Below, one piece after another: positions 34,144 to 42,908 of a stretch of DNA of 64,000 bases. The translations under genes were made by a program, and so were the position numbers. The notes below the pieces were generated by a model that was given only the letters and a program-made list of their open reading frames with translations, was not told the DNA's origin and did no database searches. Source of the DNA: Nonomuraea sediminis (GTDB lineage Bacteria; Actinomycetota; Actinomycetes; Streptosporangiales; Streptosporangiaceae); assembly GCF_018531495.1 (NCBI RefSeq), contig NZ_JAHDTI010000010.1:186001-250000 (forward strand), read 5' to 3'. How positions within the stretch are numbered: the first letter of the stretch is position 1; every line of letters starts with the position of its first letter.

Positions 34144-34968
34144 TCAGTCGGCCCGGGCGGCGTGGATCGCGGTGAAGGCCAGCAGGGGTACGGCGGCCCG
34201 CGGCGGGTCCTCGAGGATGGGTGAGTGTCCGAGCCCGGGCAGCATCTCGACTTTCGCGCCCGGAACGGTGCGGTAGTCGGCGGCGGATGAGGATCGCCAT
34301 CTGCGGTCGTCCTCGCCGAAGATCACCAGTAGCGGCTTGCCGAGGGCCGCCAGCCGATCCGGCAGCGCCCGCTGCCGCAGGTAAGCCGCGGTGGCCTGCA
34401 TCGTCGCGGTGAGCGTGTGGTAGGTCATGGCGCGCACCTCGTCCAGGAGCTCCGGTGGGATCCGGTAGCCCGCGCGGCTGAAACCGGTGCTCGCGAACTG
34501 GCGGAGCTGCTCGTCGGTCGGGGGCCATTGCGAGGGGTCGATCGCGGCGGACTCCGGTGCGATGAAGGCGTCCAGGCTGGGTCCGGTGTTGACGAGTACG
34601 AGGGCGGTCACCAGATCGGGTCGCTGTTCGGCGAGGGCGGTGGCGGCCGCGCCGCCGCTGGAATGGCCGACCACGATGGCGTGCTCGACGCCGAGCCGGT
34701 CCAGCGCCGTGCCGACCCGGCGTGCCTGGTCCGGGAGCGCGTAGCTACGGTCGGCCGGTTTGGCCGACCGGCCGTGCCCGAGCAGGTCGATCCGGATGAC
34801 GCGATGGAATCCGGTCAGCAGCGGAACCAGCGAGTCCCACGAGCGGGTCGAGGACGCGGAGCCGTGGATGAGCAGGAGTGCGGGGGCGTCGCGGGGGCCG
34901 TCCTGGCACACGTAGAGGTCGCCGTCGTCCAGAGGCAGCGTCGGCGTACCGCCGTCAGAAACAGTCAT
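34144..34968 (-). CDS. Alpha/beta hydrolase
   Basis: 274 residues, abhydrolase_1/6 fold. Oxyanion region LLLIHGSASSTRSWD, LLGHGRSAKP, nucleophile in VVGHSSGGAAAT, acid in VIFGEDDRRW, His in LPGLGHSPILEDP. The catalytic triad is complete. It is divergently transcribed from the AraC gene at 35046, which may control it. Substrate not predictable. Confidence 0.9.
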   Translation of the reverse strand: MTVSDGGTPTLPLDDGDLYVCQDGPRDAPALLLIHGSASSTRSWDSLVPLLTGFHRVIRIDLLGHGRSAKPADRSYALPDQARRVGTALDRLGVEHAIVVGHSSGGAAATALAEQRPDLVTALVLVNTGPSLDAFIAPESAAIDPSQWPPTDEQLRQFASTGFSRAGYRIPPELLDEVRAMTYHTLTATMQATAAYLRQRALPDRLAALGKPLLVIFGEDDRRWRSSSAADYRTVPGAKVEMLPGLGHSPILEDPPRAAVPLLAFTAIHAARAD

Positions 34969-35045
34969 GAGCCCACCGTCGCCGCCGGACCGCGTCAGCG
35001 TCTTGGACGAATGTTCCCCTCAGCCGGCTTGCGTAGCATGGGGCC

Positions 35046-35873
35046 GTGCGGACGTTCGTGCACGGCGCGGCTGTGTGGCAGGTCGCATGCCCGCAGCGGC
35101 CCAGCCGGGTGGCCGGGATCACCATGGCCGGATTCCGCGTCCGTGACCTGGACGCGCTCCGGATGGTTCCGCACCCGGCCGTGACGCTGCTGCTGGAGTT
35201 CGGCACCGGTTCGCCCGTCATGGACCATGCCGGACGGCAACAGCGGGGAAGCGTCGTCGCCGGGCCCGGCGTCGGGTCGGGAGGCGCGGTCTGGGCGCGG
35301 GGGCAGAACGTCGAGTGCGTGCAGGTGCGCCTGTCCCCGGTGATCGCCCGCGCGGTTCTGGGCGCCTCCCCCGCCGACCTCGACGGCGCCGTGGTGGCCC
35401 TGGACGACCTGTGGGGCCGGGAGGCGTCACGCATCCGTGAGCGACTGGGCGAGGTCTCCTCCTGGGATGGTCGCTTCGCGTTGACCGACGCGCTGCTCGC
35501 CCGCCGGCATGAGGCGGGGGCGCCGGTGGACCCGGAGGTGGCCTGGGCCTGGGACCGGATCGCCGGAGGCCGCGGCCTGGTCCGCATCGACGGGCTGGCG
35601 GCCGAGGTCGGATGGAGCCGCAAGCGCCTGTGGTCCCGGTTCCGGTCGCAGCTCGGCCTGCCGCCCAAGCGCGCCGCGAAGCTGGTCCGCTTCGACCATG
35701 CCGCCCACCGCCTGGTCGCGGGCGAAGGCGCGGCCAGGGTCGCGGTGGAGGGCGGCTACGCCGACCAGTCCCACCTGCATCGGGACGTCATGGCGTTCAC
35801 CGGGGTGACCCCGGCGAGCGTGGCCGGTGAGCCGTTCCTGGCGGTTGACGACATCGCGTGGCCCAGCGCGTAA
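35046..35873 (+). CDS. AraC family transcriptional regulator
   Basis: 275 residues starting at GTG 35046. The C-terminal third is the AraC double HTH: RIDGLAAEVGWSRKRLWSRFRSQLGLPPKRAAKLVRF, then VAVEGGYADQSHLHRDVMAFTGVTPAS. The N-terminal sensor part is cupin-like but weak. Divergent from the alpha/beta hydrolase. Confidence 0.9.
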   Translation: MRTFVHGAAVWQVACPQRPSRVAGITMAGFRVRDLDALRMVPHPAVTLLLEFGTGSPVMDHAGRQQRGSVVAGPGVGSGGAVWARGQNVECVQVRLSPVIARAVLGASPADLDGAVVALDDLWGREASRIRERLGEVSSWDGRFALTDALLARRHEAGAPVDPEVAWAWDRIAGGRGLVRIDGLAAEVGWSRKRLWSRFRSQLGLPPKRAAKLVRFDHAAHRLVAGEGAARVAVEGGYADQSHLHRDVMAFTGVTPASVAGEPFLAVDDIAWPSA

Positions 35874-35930
35874 CCCCGGCCCAAGATCTGAAGTCACCTT
35901 CTCCGTGCCGGTGCCTGCGCGGAAATTGCA

Positions 35931-35968
35931 AACAGTTCTTCGCGAAGAAGTGTTTGCGAAGAAGTGTT
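35931..35968. promoter_or_regulatory. ArsR-type operator with three half-sites
   Basis: A near-perfect 24-bp palindrome at 35931-35954 with core TTCTTCGCGAAGAA is followed by a third half-site GCGAAGAAGTGTT (35956-35968), a direct repeat of the right arm with 14-bp period. A TATGTT -10 hexamer at 35976-35981 is 6 bp before the ATG at 35988, implying a leaderless autorepressed transcript. Confidence 0.7.
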
Positions 35969-35987
35969 GGTGGTTTATGTTCGGGAC

Positions 35988-36569
35988 ATGACGGATTCCC
36001 CTGAGAGCGTGGTCGTCCTCGACGCCGTCGGGTTGCGGGCGCTGGCCCACCCGGTGCGGGTGCAGTTGGTGGACCTGCTGCGCAAGCATGGCCCGTCCAC
36101 CGCCACCCGGCTGGCCGAGCGGCTGGGGGTGAACTCGGGCACGGCCAGCTACCACCTGCGCAGGCTCGGCGCGGCGGGCTTCGTCGCAGAGGACACCGAG
36201 CGCGGCAACGCCCGCGAGCGCTGGTGGCGCTCGGTCCACCAGGGCACCCGGCTCACCGACGACGAGCTGTCCGAGCGGGAGCCTGAGGCGGTGCTGGCCT
36301 ACATGCAGTCGATCGCGGCCCTGTACAACGTGCGCACGCAGCGGGCGCTGAACGAGCTGCAGACCATGCCGAAACAGTGGCGGCGCGTGCTCGACCTCAG
36401 CTCCTTCGCGCTGCGTCTCACGCCCGAGGAAGGCCTGCTGCTGCGCGAGGAGCTGGGCGAGGTCGTGGCGCGCTATCGGCGCGACGTGCCGGGCGAGGCG
36501 GCCCCCGAAGGCGCGGTACGGGTCTCGCTGATCACGCAGGTCCTGCCCGAGCCAACGACGGACTCGTGA
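35988..36569 (+). CDS. ArsR family (winged HTH) regulator
   Basis: 193 residues starting MTDSPESVVVLDAVGLRALAHPVR. HTH: LVDLLRKHGPSTATRLAERLGVNSGTASYHLRRL, followed by the wing and a helical C-terminal extension. It overlaps the MFS start by 1 bp (TGATG), so regulator and exporter form an operon. The operator at 35931-35968 sits directly upstream. Confidence 0.92.
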   Translation: MTDSPESVVVLDAVGLRALAHPVRVQLVDLLRKHGPSTATRLAERLGVNSGTASYHLRRLGAAGFVAEDTERGNARERWWRSVHQGTRLTDDELSEREPEAVLAYMQSIAALYNVRTQRALNELQTMPKQWRRVLDLSSFALRLTPEEGLLLREELGEVVARYRRDVPGEAAPEGAVRVSLITQVLPEPTTDS

Positions 36570-37819
36570 TGGCGGCGTTACGTCCGATGGCCGGGGTGCT
36601 CGCGGCCATGGCGGTGGCGCTGACCGGGACGCGGGTGTCGGCCATCGCGCTGCCCTGGTTCGTGCTGACGACCACGGGGAGCGCGGTGCAGACCGGGCTG
36701 GTGGCCTTCGCCGAGATGGCCCCGTACGTGCTGGTCAAAGCGCTGGCCGGGCCGCTGGTCGACCGGGTGGGGCCGCGCAGGATCTCGTGGACGGCCGACG
36801 TGAGCAGCGCCACGGCGGCCGCTGCCGTGGTCACGCTGCACGCGCTCGGCCTGCTGTCGCCAGGCGCGCTGATCGCCCTGGTCGCGGTGATCGGCGCGGC
36901 ACGCGGACCGGGAGACCTGGCCAAGGAGATCATGGTCCCGGAGGCGGCCGAACGCGGGCGGATGCCGCTCGAGCGGGCCACGGGGCTGATGGGCGTGACC
37001 GAGCGGCTGGCCCAGACGGCGGGGCCCGCGGCGGGCGGCGCGGCGGTGGCGTTGCTCGGTCCACTGACGGCCCTGAGCATCAGCGCCTCCTGCTTCGCGC
37101 TCGGGTCCGTGGTCGTGGCGTGGGCGCTGCCGCGCGGCATGGGACGCCAGGCGCCGGGTCAGGGCGAGGACGAGGGGTACTGGCGGCGCTTCGGCCACGG
37201 TCTGGCGTTCCTGCGCGGCGACCGGTTGCTGCTCACCGTGGTCATCATGATCGGCGTCACGAACCTGCTGGATGCGGCTTTCAGTCAGGTGCTCGCGCCG
37301 GTGTGGGCCAAGGAGTCCGGCCACGGTCCCGCCGTGCAGGGGCTCAACAGCAGCGTGATGGGGCTGGCCGCGGTCGGCGGCAGCCTGGTCGCGGCGATGG
37401 TGGCGCACCGGATGCGGCGCCGGCCGGTGTTCTTCGTGGCCTTCCTGCTGGCCGGGGCGCCGAGGTTCATCGTCCTGGCGGTGGATTCGCCGGTGTGGGC
37501 GATGGTGGCGGTGTTCGCGATCAGCGGCTTCAGCTCCGGGTTCCTCAATCCGATCCTGGGAGCGGTCTCCTACGAGCGGGTTCCGCAGCAGCTCTTCGGC
37601 CGGGTGAACGCGCTGAAGGACGCGTTGGCCTGGGCAGGGATCCCGTTGGGCGGGCTGCTGGGCGGAGCGGCGGTGACGGCTGCGGGATTGTCGCCGGTGC
37701 TGCTGGGCTGCGGGGCCGCCTACGCCCTCACCACGAATCTGGCCGGGCTGCGGCCGGAATGGCGGGAGATGGACCGGCTGCGGGGCCGGCGCGCGCACGC
37801 CACGGCACCCGCGGATTGA
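36569..37819 (+). CDS. MFS transporter (DHA3/macrolide-efflux-like)
   Basis: 416 residues with 12 predicted helices. The segment between helices 2 and 3 reads LVDRVGPRRISWTADVSSA, the usual MFS loop A. It is likely a proton-driven drug exporter controlled by the ArsR protein encoded just upstream. The gene starts at ATG 36569 in a TGATG overlap. Substrate unknown. Confidence 0.9.
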   Translation: MAALRPMAGVLAAMAVALTGTRVSAIALPWFVLTTTGSAVQTGLVAFAEMAPYVLVKALAGPLVDRVGPRRISWTADVSSATAAAAVVTLHALGLLSPGALIALVAVIGAARGPGDLAKEIMVPEAAERGRMPLERATGLMGVTERLAQTAGPAAGGAAVALLGPLTALSISASCFALGSVVVAWALPRGMGRQAPGQGEDEGYWRRFGHGLAFLRGDRLLLTVVIMIGVTNLLDAAFSQVLAPVWAKESGHGPAVQGLNSSVMGLAAVGGSLVAAMVAHRMRRRPVFFVAFLLAGAPRFIVLAVDSPVWAMVAVFAISGFSSGFLNPILGAVSYERVPQQLFGRVNALKDALAWAGIPLGGLLGGAAVTAAGLSPVLLGCGAAYALTTNLAGLRPEWREMDRLRGRRAHATAPAD

Positions 37820-37918
37820 GCTGCTTCAGCCATAGTTGTGATGTGCGTCACAGTACGGGGAGCTGGTGGCAGGATGGGGCGCGCGGCTCCGACGTCTCTG
37901 GCGAGAAGGAGGTTGAGC

Positions 37919-38338
37919 ATGAAATACATGATCTTGCTCTACGCGTCGCAGCAGGACTACGACTCCATGACGGGCAAGGGCACCCCGGACAACCCGGCGT
38001 GGACCGCCGCGGACTTCGAGGCCATGGGCGCCTACATGGAGAAGTGGAACAAGGAGATCGCCGACTCCGGCGAGTTCGTCGACGCCCGCGGCCTGGCCGA
38101 GCCCGTGCACACGCGCCGCGTCCAGCTCGAGAACGGCGTGCCCGTCGTGACCGACGGCCCCTATCCCGAGACCGCCGAGGTGCTGGCGGGCTACACGATC
38201 GTCGAGTGCGACAGCTTCGACCGCGCCACCGAGATCGCCGCCCGCCTGGCCGCGTGCCCCGCGCCGGAGCACGCCCGCGGCAGGGCCAAGGCCGACGTCC
38301 GCCCCATCGTCGACAGCCGCACCGACCTCGAGGTCTAG
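37919..38338 (+). CDS. YCII-related (DGPF) domain protein
   Basis: 139 residues, starts MKYMILLYASQQDYDSMTG, contains VTDGPYPETAEVLAGYTIVECDSFDRATEIAARL. The DGP motif is diagnostic. Its partner is the ECF42-type sigma gene 5 bp downstream. GAAGGAGG ribosome-binding site at 37905-37912. In this family the small protein is thought to act with or signal to the sigma factor. Confidence 0.92.
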   Translation: MKYMILLYASQQDYDSMTGKGTPDNPAWTAADFEAMGAYMEKWNKEIADSGEFVDARGLAEPVHTRRVQLENGVPVVTDGPYPETAEVLAGYTIVECDSFDRATEIAARLAACPAPEHARGRAKADVRPIVDSRTDLEV

Positions 38339-38343
38339 TTCCC

Positions 38344-39582
38344 TTGCTCGACAGCGCCGTCGAGGGTCTGCTGCGCGAACTGGCGCCGCAGGTCCTCGGC
38401 GCGCTCGTGCGCCGCTACGGGCACTTCGACCTCGCCGAGGACGCCGTCCAGGAGGCCCTGATCGCGGCCGCCGCCCAGTGGCCGGGCGACGGCCTGCCGG
38501 ACAACCCGCGCGCCTGGCTGATCACGGTGGCCTCGCGGCGGCTGACAGACCTGCTGCGCAGCGAGCAGGCCCGCCGGCGGCGCGAGGACCAGGTCGCCAC
38601 GTGGACGCTGTCCGAGGACTGGCTGGCCCCGGCCGCCGACAGGGCGCCGCGCGAGTCGGACGACACGCTGATCCTGCTGTTCATGTGCTGCCACCCGGCG
38701 CTGTCACCGGCGCACCAGATCGCGCTCACCCTGCGCACGGTGGGCGGCCTGACCACCGCCGAGATCGCCCGCGCGTTCCTGGTGCCCGAGACGACGATGG
38801 GCCGGCGCATCAGCCGGGCCAAGCAGCGCATCAAGGCCAGTGGCGTCCCGTTCCGCCTGCCTGCCGAGCCCGAGCGCGCCGAGCGCCTGGCCGCCGTGCT
38901 CCACGTGCTCTACCTGATCTTCACCGAGGGCTACGCGAGCACCGCCGGCAGCCACCTCATCCGGGTGGAGCTGTCGGCCGAGGCGATCCGGCTGGCCCGC
39001 CTGCTGCGCCGGCTGCTGCCGCGCGACGGCGAGGTGTCCGGGCTGCTCGCGCTCATGCTGCTCACCGACGCCCGCGCCCCCGCCAGGGTCGGGCCCGACG
39101 GCGCGCTGATCCCGCTGGCGGAGCAGGACCGCGGCCTGTGGAAGCGCGATTACGTCACCGAGGGCGTGGCCCTGATCACCGAGGCCCTCCCGCGCGGCGC
39201 CACCGGCCCCTACCAGTTGCAGGCGGCCATCGCCGCCGTCCACGACGAGGCGGGCCGCGCCGAGGACACCGACTGGCCGCAGATCGCCGCCCTGTACGAG
39301 GTCCTGGTCCAGGTGTCGGACAACCCGATGGCCGCGCTCAACCACGCCGTCGCCGTGGCGATGGCCCAGGGTGCTCCGGCCGGGCTCGAACTGCTGGCCC
39401 GGCTGGAGTCCGACGCCCGCATCGCCGGGCACCACCGCCTGCTCGCCGTCCGCGCCCACCTGCTCGAGATGGCCGGGGACACCTCCGCCGCCCTGGCCGC
39501 CTACCGTGCCGCGGCCCAGCGCACCAGCAGCCTGCCCGAGCAGCGCTACCTCAACGGGCGGGCGGCGCGACTCGAGACCTGA
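38344..39582 (+). CDS. ECF42-type RNA polymerase sigma factor with C-terminal extension
   Basis: 412 residues from TTG 38344, 5 bp after the YCII gene. Sigma2 region (AEDAVQEALIAA, PRAWLITVASRRLTDLLRS) and sigma4 region (GGLTTAEIARAFLVPETTMGRRISRAKQRI) are complete. The last 200 residues form a TPR-like helical extension (QAAIAAVHDEAGRAEDTDWP, LNHAVAVAM, RTSSLPEQRYLNGRAARL) typical of ECF42. These have no classical anti-sigma factor. Its second homologue lies at 52309-53535. Confidence 0.92.
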   Translation: MLDSAVEGLLRELAPQVLGALVRRYGHFDLAEDAVQEALIAAAAQWPGDGLPDNPRAWLITVASRRLTDLLRSEQARRRREDQVATWTLSEDWLAPAADRAPRESDDTLILLFMCCHPALSPAHQIALTLRTVGGLTTAEIARAFLVPETTMGRRISRAKQRIKASGVPFRLPAEPERAERLAAVLHVLYLIFTEGYASTAGSHLIRVELSAEAIRLARLLRRLLPRDGEVSGLLALMLLTDARAPARVGPDGALIPLAEQDRGLWKRDYVTEGVALITEALPRGATGPYQLQAAIAAVHDEAGRAEDTDWPQIAALYEVLVQVSDNPMAALNHAVAVAMAQGAPAGLELLARLESDARIAGHHRLLAVRAHLLEMAGDTSAALAAYRAAAQRTSSLPEQRYLNGRAARLET

Positions 39583-39636
39583 CTTTCGTCAAAGGGGCCA
39601 CCGTCACCCGGCTCGGGCGAGTACGGCAGGCATCGG

Positions 39637-40239
39637 CTAACCCGGATCAGGCGCCGCGCAGCCGCGCAGGATGTACTCGATGACGTCGTCGAGGCCGGCT
39701 TCGACCTGATCGGCGGGGAGCGTGCCGTGCACGACGAGGCTCGCGTAACCGTGCAGCGTGGTGAAGGCCGGCATGCCGACGCGCTCGACCTGCCCCTGCC
39801 GGACCTCGCCCCGGCGCTGGCCCTCGGCGATCAATTCCATGGCCGAAGCCGCCATCCGGTGCGAGGCGTTGACGAGCGCTTCGGAGGCGGCGGGGTCGTG
39901 CTTGATGGAGTACATGAGGTCGAGCAGTTCGGCGTTGCCGATGGCGAAGGCCACGTAGGTGCGGGCCATGGCGGCGATGCGGTCGGTGAACGACTCGCCG
40001 GCGCCCTCCTGCGACTCCGACAGCTCCCGATGCAGGCGCTCGAAGCCGGCCAGGGCCAGCGCGTCAAGCAGCGCCTGCTTGTCCTTGAAGTGCCGGCTCG
40101 GCGCGGCGTGGCTGACGCCGATGTCACGGGCCAACTCCCGCAGAGACAGCGCCGCCGGACCCTTCTCGCGCAGGGTCTGCTCGGCCCGGGTCAGCAGCGC
40201 GGTGCGCAGGTCTCCGTGGTGGTAGCGACGAGTCTGCAT
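39637..40239 (-). CDS. TetR family regulator
   Basis: 200 residues, starts MQTRRYHHGDLRTALLTRAE. HTH: LSLRELARDIGVSHAAPSRHFKDKQALLDAL, followed by a TetR_C_WHG-type C-terminal domain. It faces away from the short-chain dehydrogenase gene; shared promoter dyads at 40278-40311 suggest it represses both. Confidence 0.92.
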   Translation of the reverse strand: MQTRRYHHGDLRTALLTRAEQTLREKGPAALSLRELARDIGVSHAAPSRHFKDKQALLDALALAGFERLHRELSESQEGAGESFTDRIAAMARTYVAFAIGNAELLDLMYSIKHDPAASEALVNASHRMAASAMELIAEGQRRGEVRQGQVERVGMPAFTTLHGYASLVVHGTLPADQVEAGLDDVIEYILRGCAAPDPG

Positions 40240-40285
40240 GGGGGCCAGCCTAGCGCCAATGTGACCATCGCCAACATTGTAGGCG

Positions 40286-40314
40286 TTGACAACAATGTAG
40301 GCGTCGCCTACTTT
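40286..40314 (+). promoter_or_regulatory. Sigma70-type promoter with embedded operator (SDR gene)
   Basis: TTGACA (40286-40291), 17 bp, TACTTT (40309-40314), then 7 bp to the ATG at 40322, so the transcript is probably leaderless. The spacer contains a perfect 15-bp palindrome GTAGGCG-T-CGCCTAC (40297-40311). A direct repeat of TGTAGGCGT starts 18 bp upstream (40278). Confidence 0.8.
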
Positions 40315-40321
40315 GGCCGTC

Positions 40322-41206
40322 ATGACTACTCTTCCCGAACAGACAGGACGGACCGCCGTCATCACCGGCGGCAACAGCGGGATCGGCCTGGCCGCCGCCG
40401 ACGCGTTGGCGCGGGCGGGCGCGCATGTCGTGCTCGCCGTACGAGACGTCAAGCGCGGACAGGCCGCCGCGGACGGCATCCGGGGCAAGGTGGAGGTGCG
40501 GCGGCTGGATCTGGCCGACCTGAGCTCGGTGCGCGAGTTCGCCGCCGCCTGGCAGGGCGAACTCGACCTGCTGATCAACAACGCCGGGATCATGAACATC
40601 CCGGAATCGGTTACCAAGGACGGCTTCGAGACCCAGTTCGGCACCAACCATCTCGGGCACTTCGCCCTGACCAACCTGCTGCTGCCGCACATCACCGACC
40701 GCGTGGTCACCGTGTCGTCCGGCGCGCACAGGCTGCCCGGCGCCCGCATCCACTTCGACAACCTGAACCTGATCGGCGAGTATGCCCCGGTGAAGGCGTA
40801 TGCCCAGTCCAAGCTGGCGAACCTGCTGTTCACCCTGGAACTGCAGCGCCGGCTCACGGCGGCCGGGTCCTCCGTGCGGGCGCTGGCCGCGCACCCCGGC
40901 TGGGCCGCCACCAACCTGCAGGGGCGTGACGCCAGCGCGCTGCGCCGGCTGCTGTCGGAGGCGGGCAACCGGCTGATCGCCCAGGACAGCCGGGCGGGCG
41001 CGCTGCCGACGCTCTACGCCGCGATCCGAGACCTGCCCGGTGCCAGCTACGTTGGCCCCAACGGGTTCGCCGAGGTCCGCGGCGCTCCCACGCTGGTCGG
41101 CAGGACGGCCGCGGCCAGCGACCCGGACACCGCCCGCCGCCTGTGGACGGTCTCGGAGGAGCTGACCTCCGTCACCTTCCCCGACCTGGCCGCAGCCACG
41201 AACTGA
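40322..41206 (+). CDS. Short-chain dehydrogenase/reductase (SDR)
   Basis: 294 residues. Starts MTTLPEQTGRTAVITGGNSG with the Rossmann TGxxxGIG motif; INNAGIMNIP, the SSGAHR serine and YAQSKLAN (Tyr-x3-Lys) complete the active site. It belongs to the retinol/protochlorophyllide reductase-like SDR group. Probably repressed by the divergent TetR protein. Substrate unknown. Confidence 0.93.
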   Translation: MTTLPEQTGRTAVITGGNSGIGLAAADALARAGAHVVLAVRDVKRGQAAADGIRGKVEVRRLDLADLSSVREFAAAWQGELDLLINNAGIMNIPESVTKDGFETQFGTNHLGHFALTNLLLPHITDRVVTVSSGAHRLPGARIHFDNLNLIGEYAPVKAYAQSKLANLLFTLELQRRLTAAGSSVRALAAHPGWAATNLQGRDASALRRLLSEAGNRLIAQDSRAGALPTLYAAIRDLPGASYVGPNGFAEVRGAPTLVGRTAAASDPDTARRLWTVSEELTSVTFPDLAAATN

Positions 41207-41242
41207 CCGGCTTCTGAGGTGCGCTAGCCTTACGTTCGAAAC

Positions 41243-41261
41243 TTGAGACATCGCATCTCAA
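41243..41261. promoter_or_regulatory. Inverted repeat upstream of the 41281 TetR gene
   Basis: TTGAGA and TCTCAA arms with a 7-base spacer (41243-41261) lie 20 bp before the GTG start of the TetR gene, consistent with autorepression. Confidence 0.6.
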
Positions 41262-41280
41262 TCTGTGAGGAGACCGCCGG

Positions 41281-42126
41281 GTGACCGAGACCGCGCCGAC
41301 CGGGCTGGGACGGCGGCGGCGCAGGCTGTCGGACGAGGAGACCGAGCGGCGGATGCTGGACGCCGCGCTGGCCATGGTCAACGAGGCGGGCCTGACCGTG
41401 AGCCTGGAGCACATCAGCTTCGAGGACGTCATCCGCGACGCCGGGGTGGCCCGTAGCGCGGTCTACCGGCGCTGGCCGTACAAGGACCTGTTCTTCAGCG
41501 ACCTGCTCAGAGAGCTGGCCAAGGGCACCGGCCCGGCCATCGGGCGCGGCAACCCGGCGGCCGTCGAGGCGATCGGGCGGCTCATCCTGGAGCGGGCGGA
41601 CTGGCTTCGGACGCCCGAGCTGCGGCGCGCGCTGGCGGCGGAGGTGCTGCGGCAGGCGGCGCTGACCGAGTTCGAGGTGTTCCACCGGTCGGCGGAGTGG
41701 CGGACGTACTTCGCCCTGCACGCCACGTTCCTGAGCCTGCCCGACGGCGAGCTGCGCGACGAGGTGCAGGCGGCGCTGGCGGGCTCGGAGCGGCAGCTGC
41801 TGACGCGGATCGCCAACGCCTACAGGCGGGTCGCCCGGCTGCTCGGGCTGCGGCTACGGCCGGAGTCCGGTGCCACCTTCGAGACGCTGGCCGGGCTGGT
41901 CAGCGCCACGATCAGGGGCATGGTGATCATGGCTCCCGCGACGCCGGAGATCGCGACCAGACGCGTCGAGGCCAACCCGTTCGGCGCGCCGCAGGCAGAG
42001 GAATGGTCGGAGCCGGCGCTCGGCCTGGCCGCGCTCGCGATGACCTTTATCGAAGCCGATCCGGAGGTGGAGGTCGAGTGGACCGAGCTGAAGCAGGCGT
42101 TGGAGAGCGGCTCATGGGCGAGCTGA
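41281..42126 (+). CDS. TetR family regulator
   Basis: 281 residues from GTG 41281, preceded by GAGGAG. HTH: LEHISFEDVIRDAGVARSAVYRRWPYKDLFFSDLL. The long C-terminal domain is unassigned. It overlaps the following pentapeptide-repeat gene by 13 bp, so the two are probably co-transcribed. Confidence 0.9.
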   Translation: MTETAPTGLGRRRRRLSDEETERRMLDAALAMVNEAGLTVSLEHISFEDVIRDAGVARSAVYRRWPYKDLFFSDLLRELAKGTGPAIGRGNPAAVEAIGRLILERADWLRTPELRRALAAEVLRQAALTEFEVFHRSAEWRTYFALHATFLSLPDGELRDEVQAALAGSERQLLTRIANAYRRVARLLGLRLRPESGATFETLAGLVSATIRGMVIMAPATPEIATRRVEANPFGAPQAEEWSEPALGLAALAMTFIEADPEVEVEWTELKQALESGSWAS

Positions 42127-42908
42127 CGGCGGACTGCTCACGCTGCTTCGGCCTGTGCTGCGTGGCACTGACGCTGTCGAAGTCGGCCGACTTCGCGATC
42201 GACAAGCCCGCCGGCGACCCGTGCCCCAACCTGACGCAGGAGTTCCGCTGCGGCATCCACGCCAAGCTGCGGCAGAGCGGCTTCCCCGGTTGCACGGTCT
42301 ACGACTGCTTCGGCGCGGGACAGAAGATCTCGCAGATCACCTTCAGCGGGCGTGACTGGCGGCAGGCGCCGGAGACAGCCGGGCAGATGTTCGCGCTGCT
42401 GCCGATCATGCGGCAGTTGCACGAGCTCCTGTGGTACCTGACCGAGGCGCTGCGGCGGCCCGAGACCCGCGAGCTTCACACCGAGCTGGGCAGGGCCCGC
42501 GACGAGATCGAGCGCCTCACCCTGCTGGACGCGGGCGACATCGAGAAGCTCGATGTGGCGGCGCACCGGGGCGAGGTCAACGGGCTGCTGCTGCGCGCGA
42601 GCGAGCTGGTGCGCGGCAGGACGCCCAAGAAGAAGGAGCGGCGCGGGGCCGACCTGATGGGTGCCCGGCTCCGCGGCGCCGACCTGCGCGGGGCCAACCT
42701 GCGCGGCGCCTATCTGATCGGCGCCGACCTGCGCGGCGCGGACCTGCGGCTGGCCGACCTCATCGGGGCGGACCTGCGCGACACGGACCTGCGCGGCGCC
42801 GACCTCACCGGGTCGCTGTTCCTCACGCAGGCGCAGGTCAACGCGGCCAGGGGCGACTCGGCGACGAAGCTGCCGCCGTCACTGACCCGGCCCGCGCACT
42901 GGTCCTGA
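42114..42908 (+). CDS. Pentapeptide-repeat protein with N-terminal cysteine-rich domain
   Basis: 264 residues. The first 90 contain a Cys-rich module: CSRCFGLCC, PCPNL, FRCGIH, GCTVYDCFGAG, with spacing like the YkgJ-type zinc/iron-binding domain. The C-terminal part is about 11 pentapeptide repeats on the A(D/N)LxG pattern (GADLRGANLRGAYLIGADLR), which form a right-handed beta-helix; some such proteins protect DNA gyrase. The combination of the two domains is uncommon. Coupled to the upstream TetR gene; its 3' end overlaps the thioesterase gene by 30 bp on the other strand. Confidence 0.87.
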   Translation: MGELTADCSRCFGLCCVALTLSKSADFAIDKPAGDPCPNLTQEFRCGIHAKLRQSGFPGCTVYDCFGAGQKISQITFSGRDWRQAPETAGQMFALLPIMRQLHELLWYLTEALRRPETRELHTELGRARDEIERLTLLDAGDIEKLDVAAHRGEVNGLLLRASELVRGRTPKKKERRGADLMGARLRGADLRGANLRGAYLIGADLRGADLRLADLIGADLRDTDLRGADLTGSLFLTQAQVNAARGDSATKLPPSLTRPAHWS

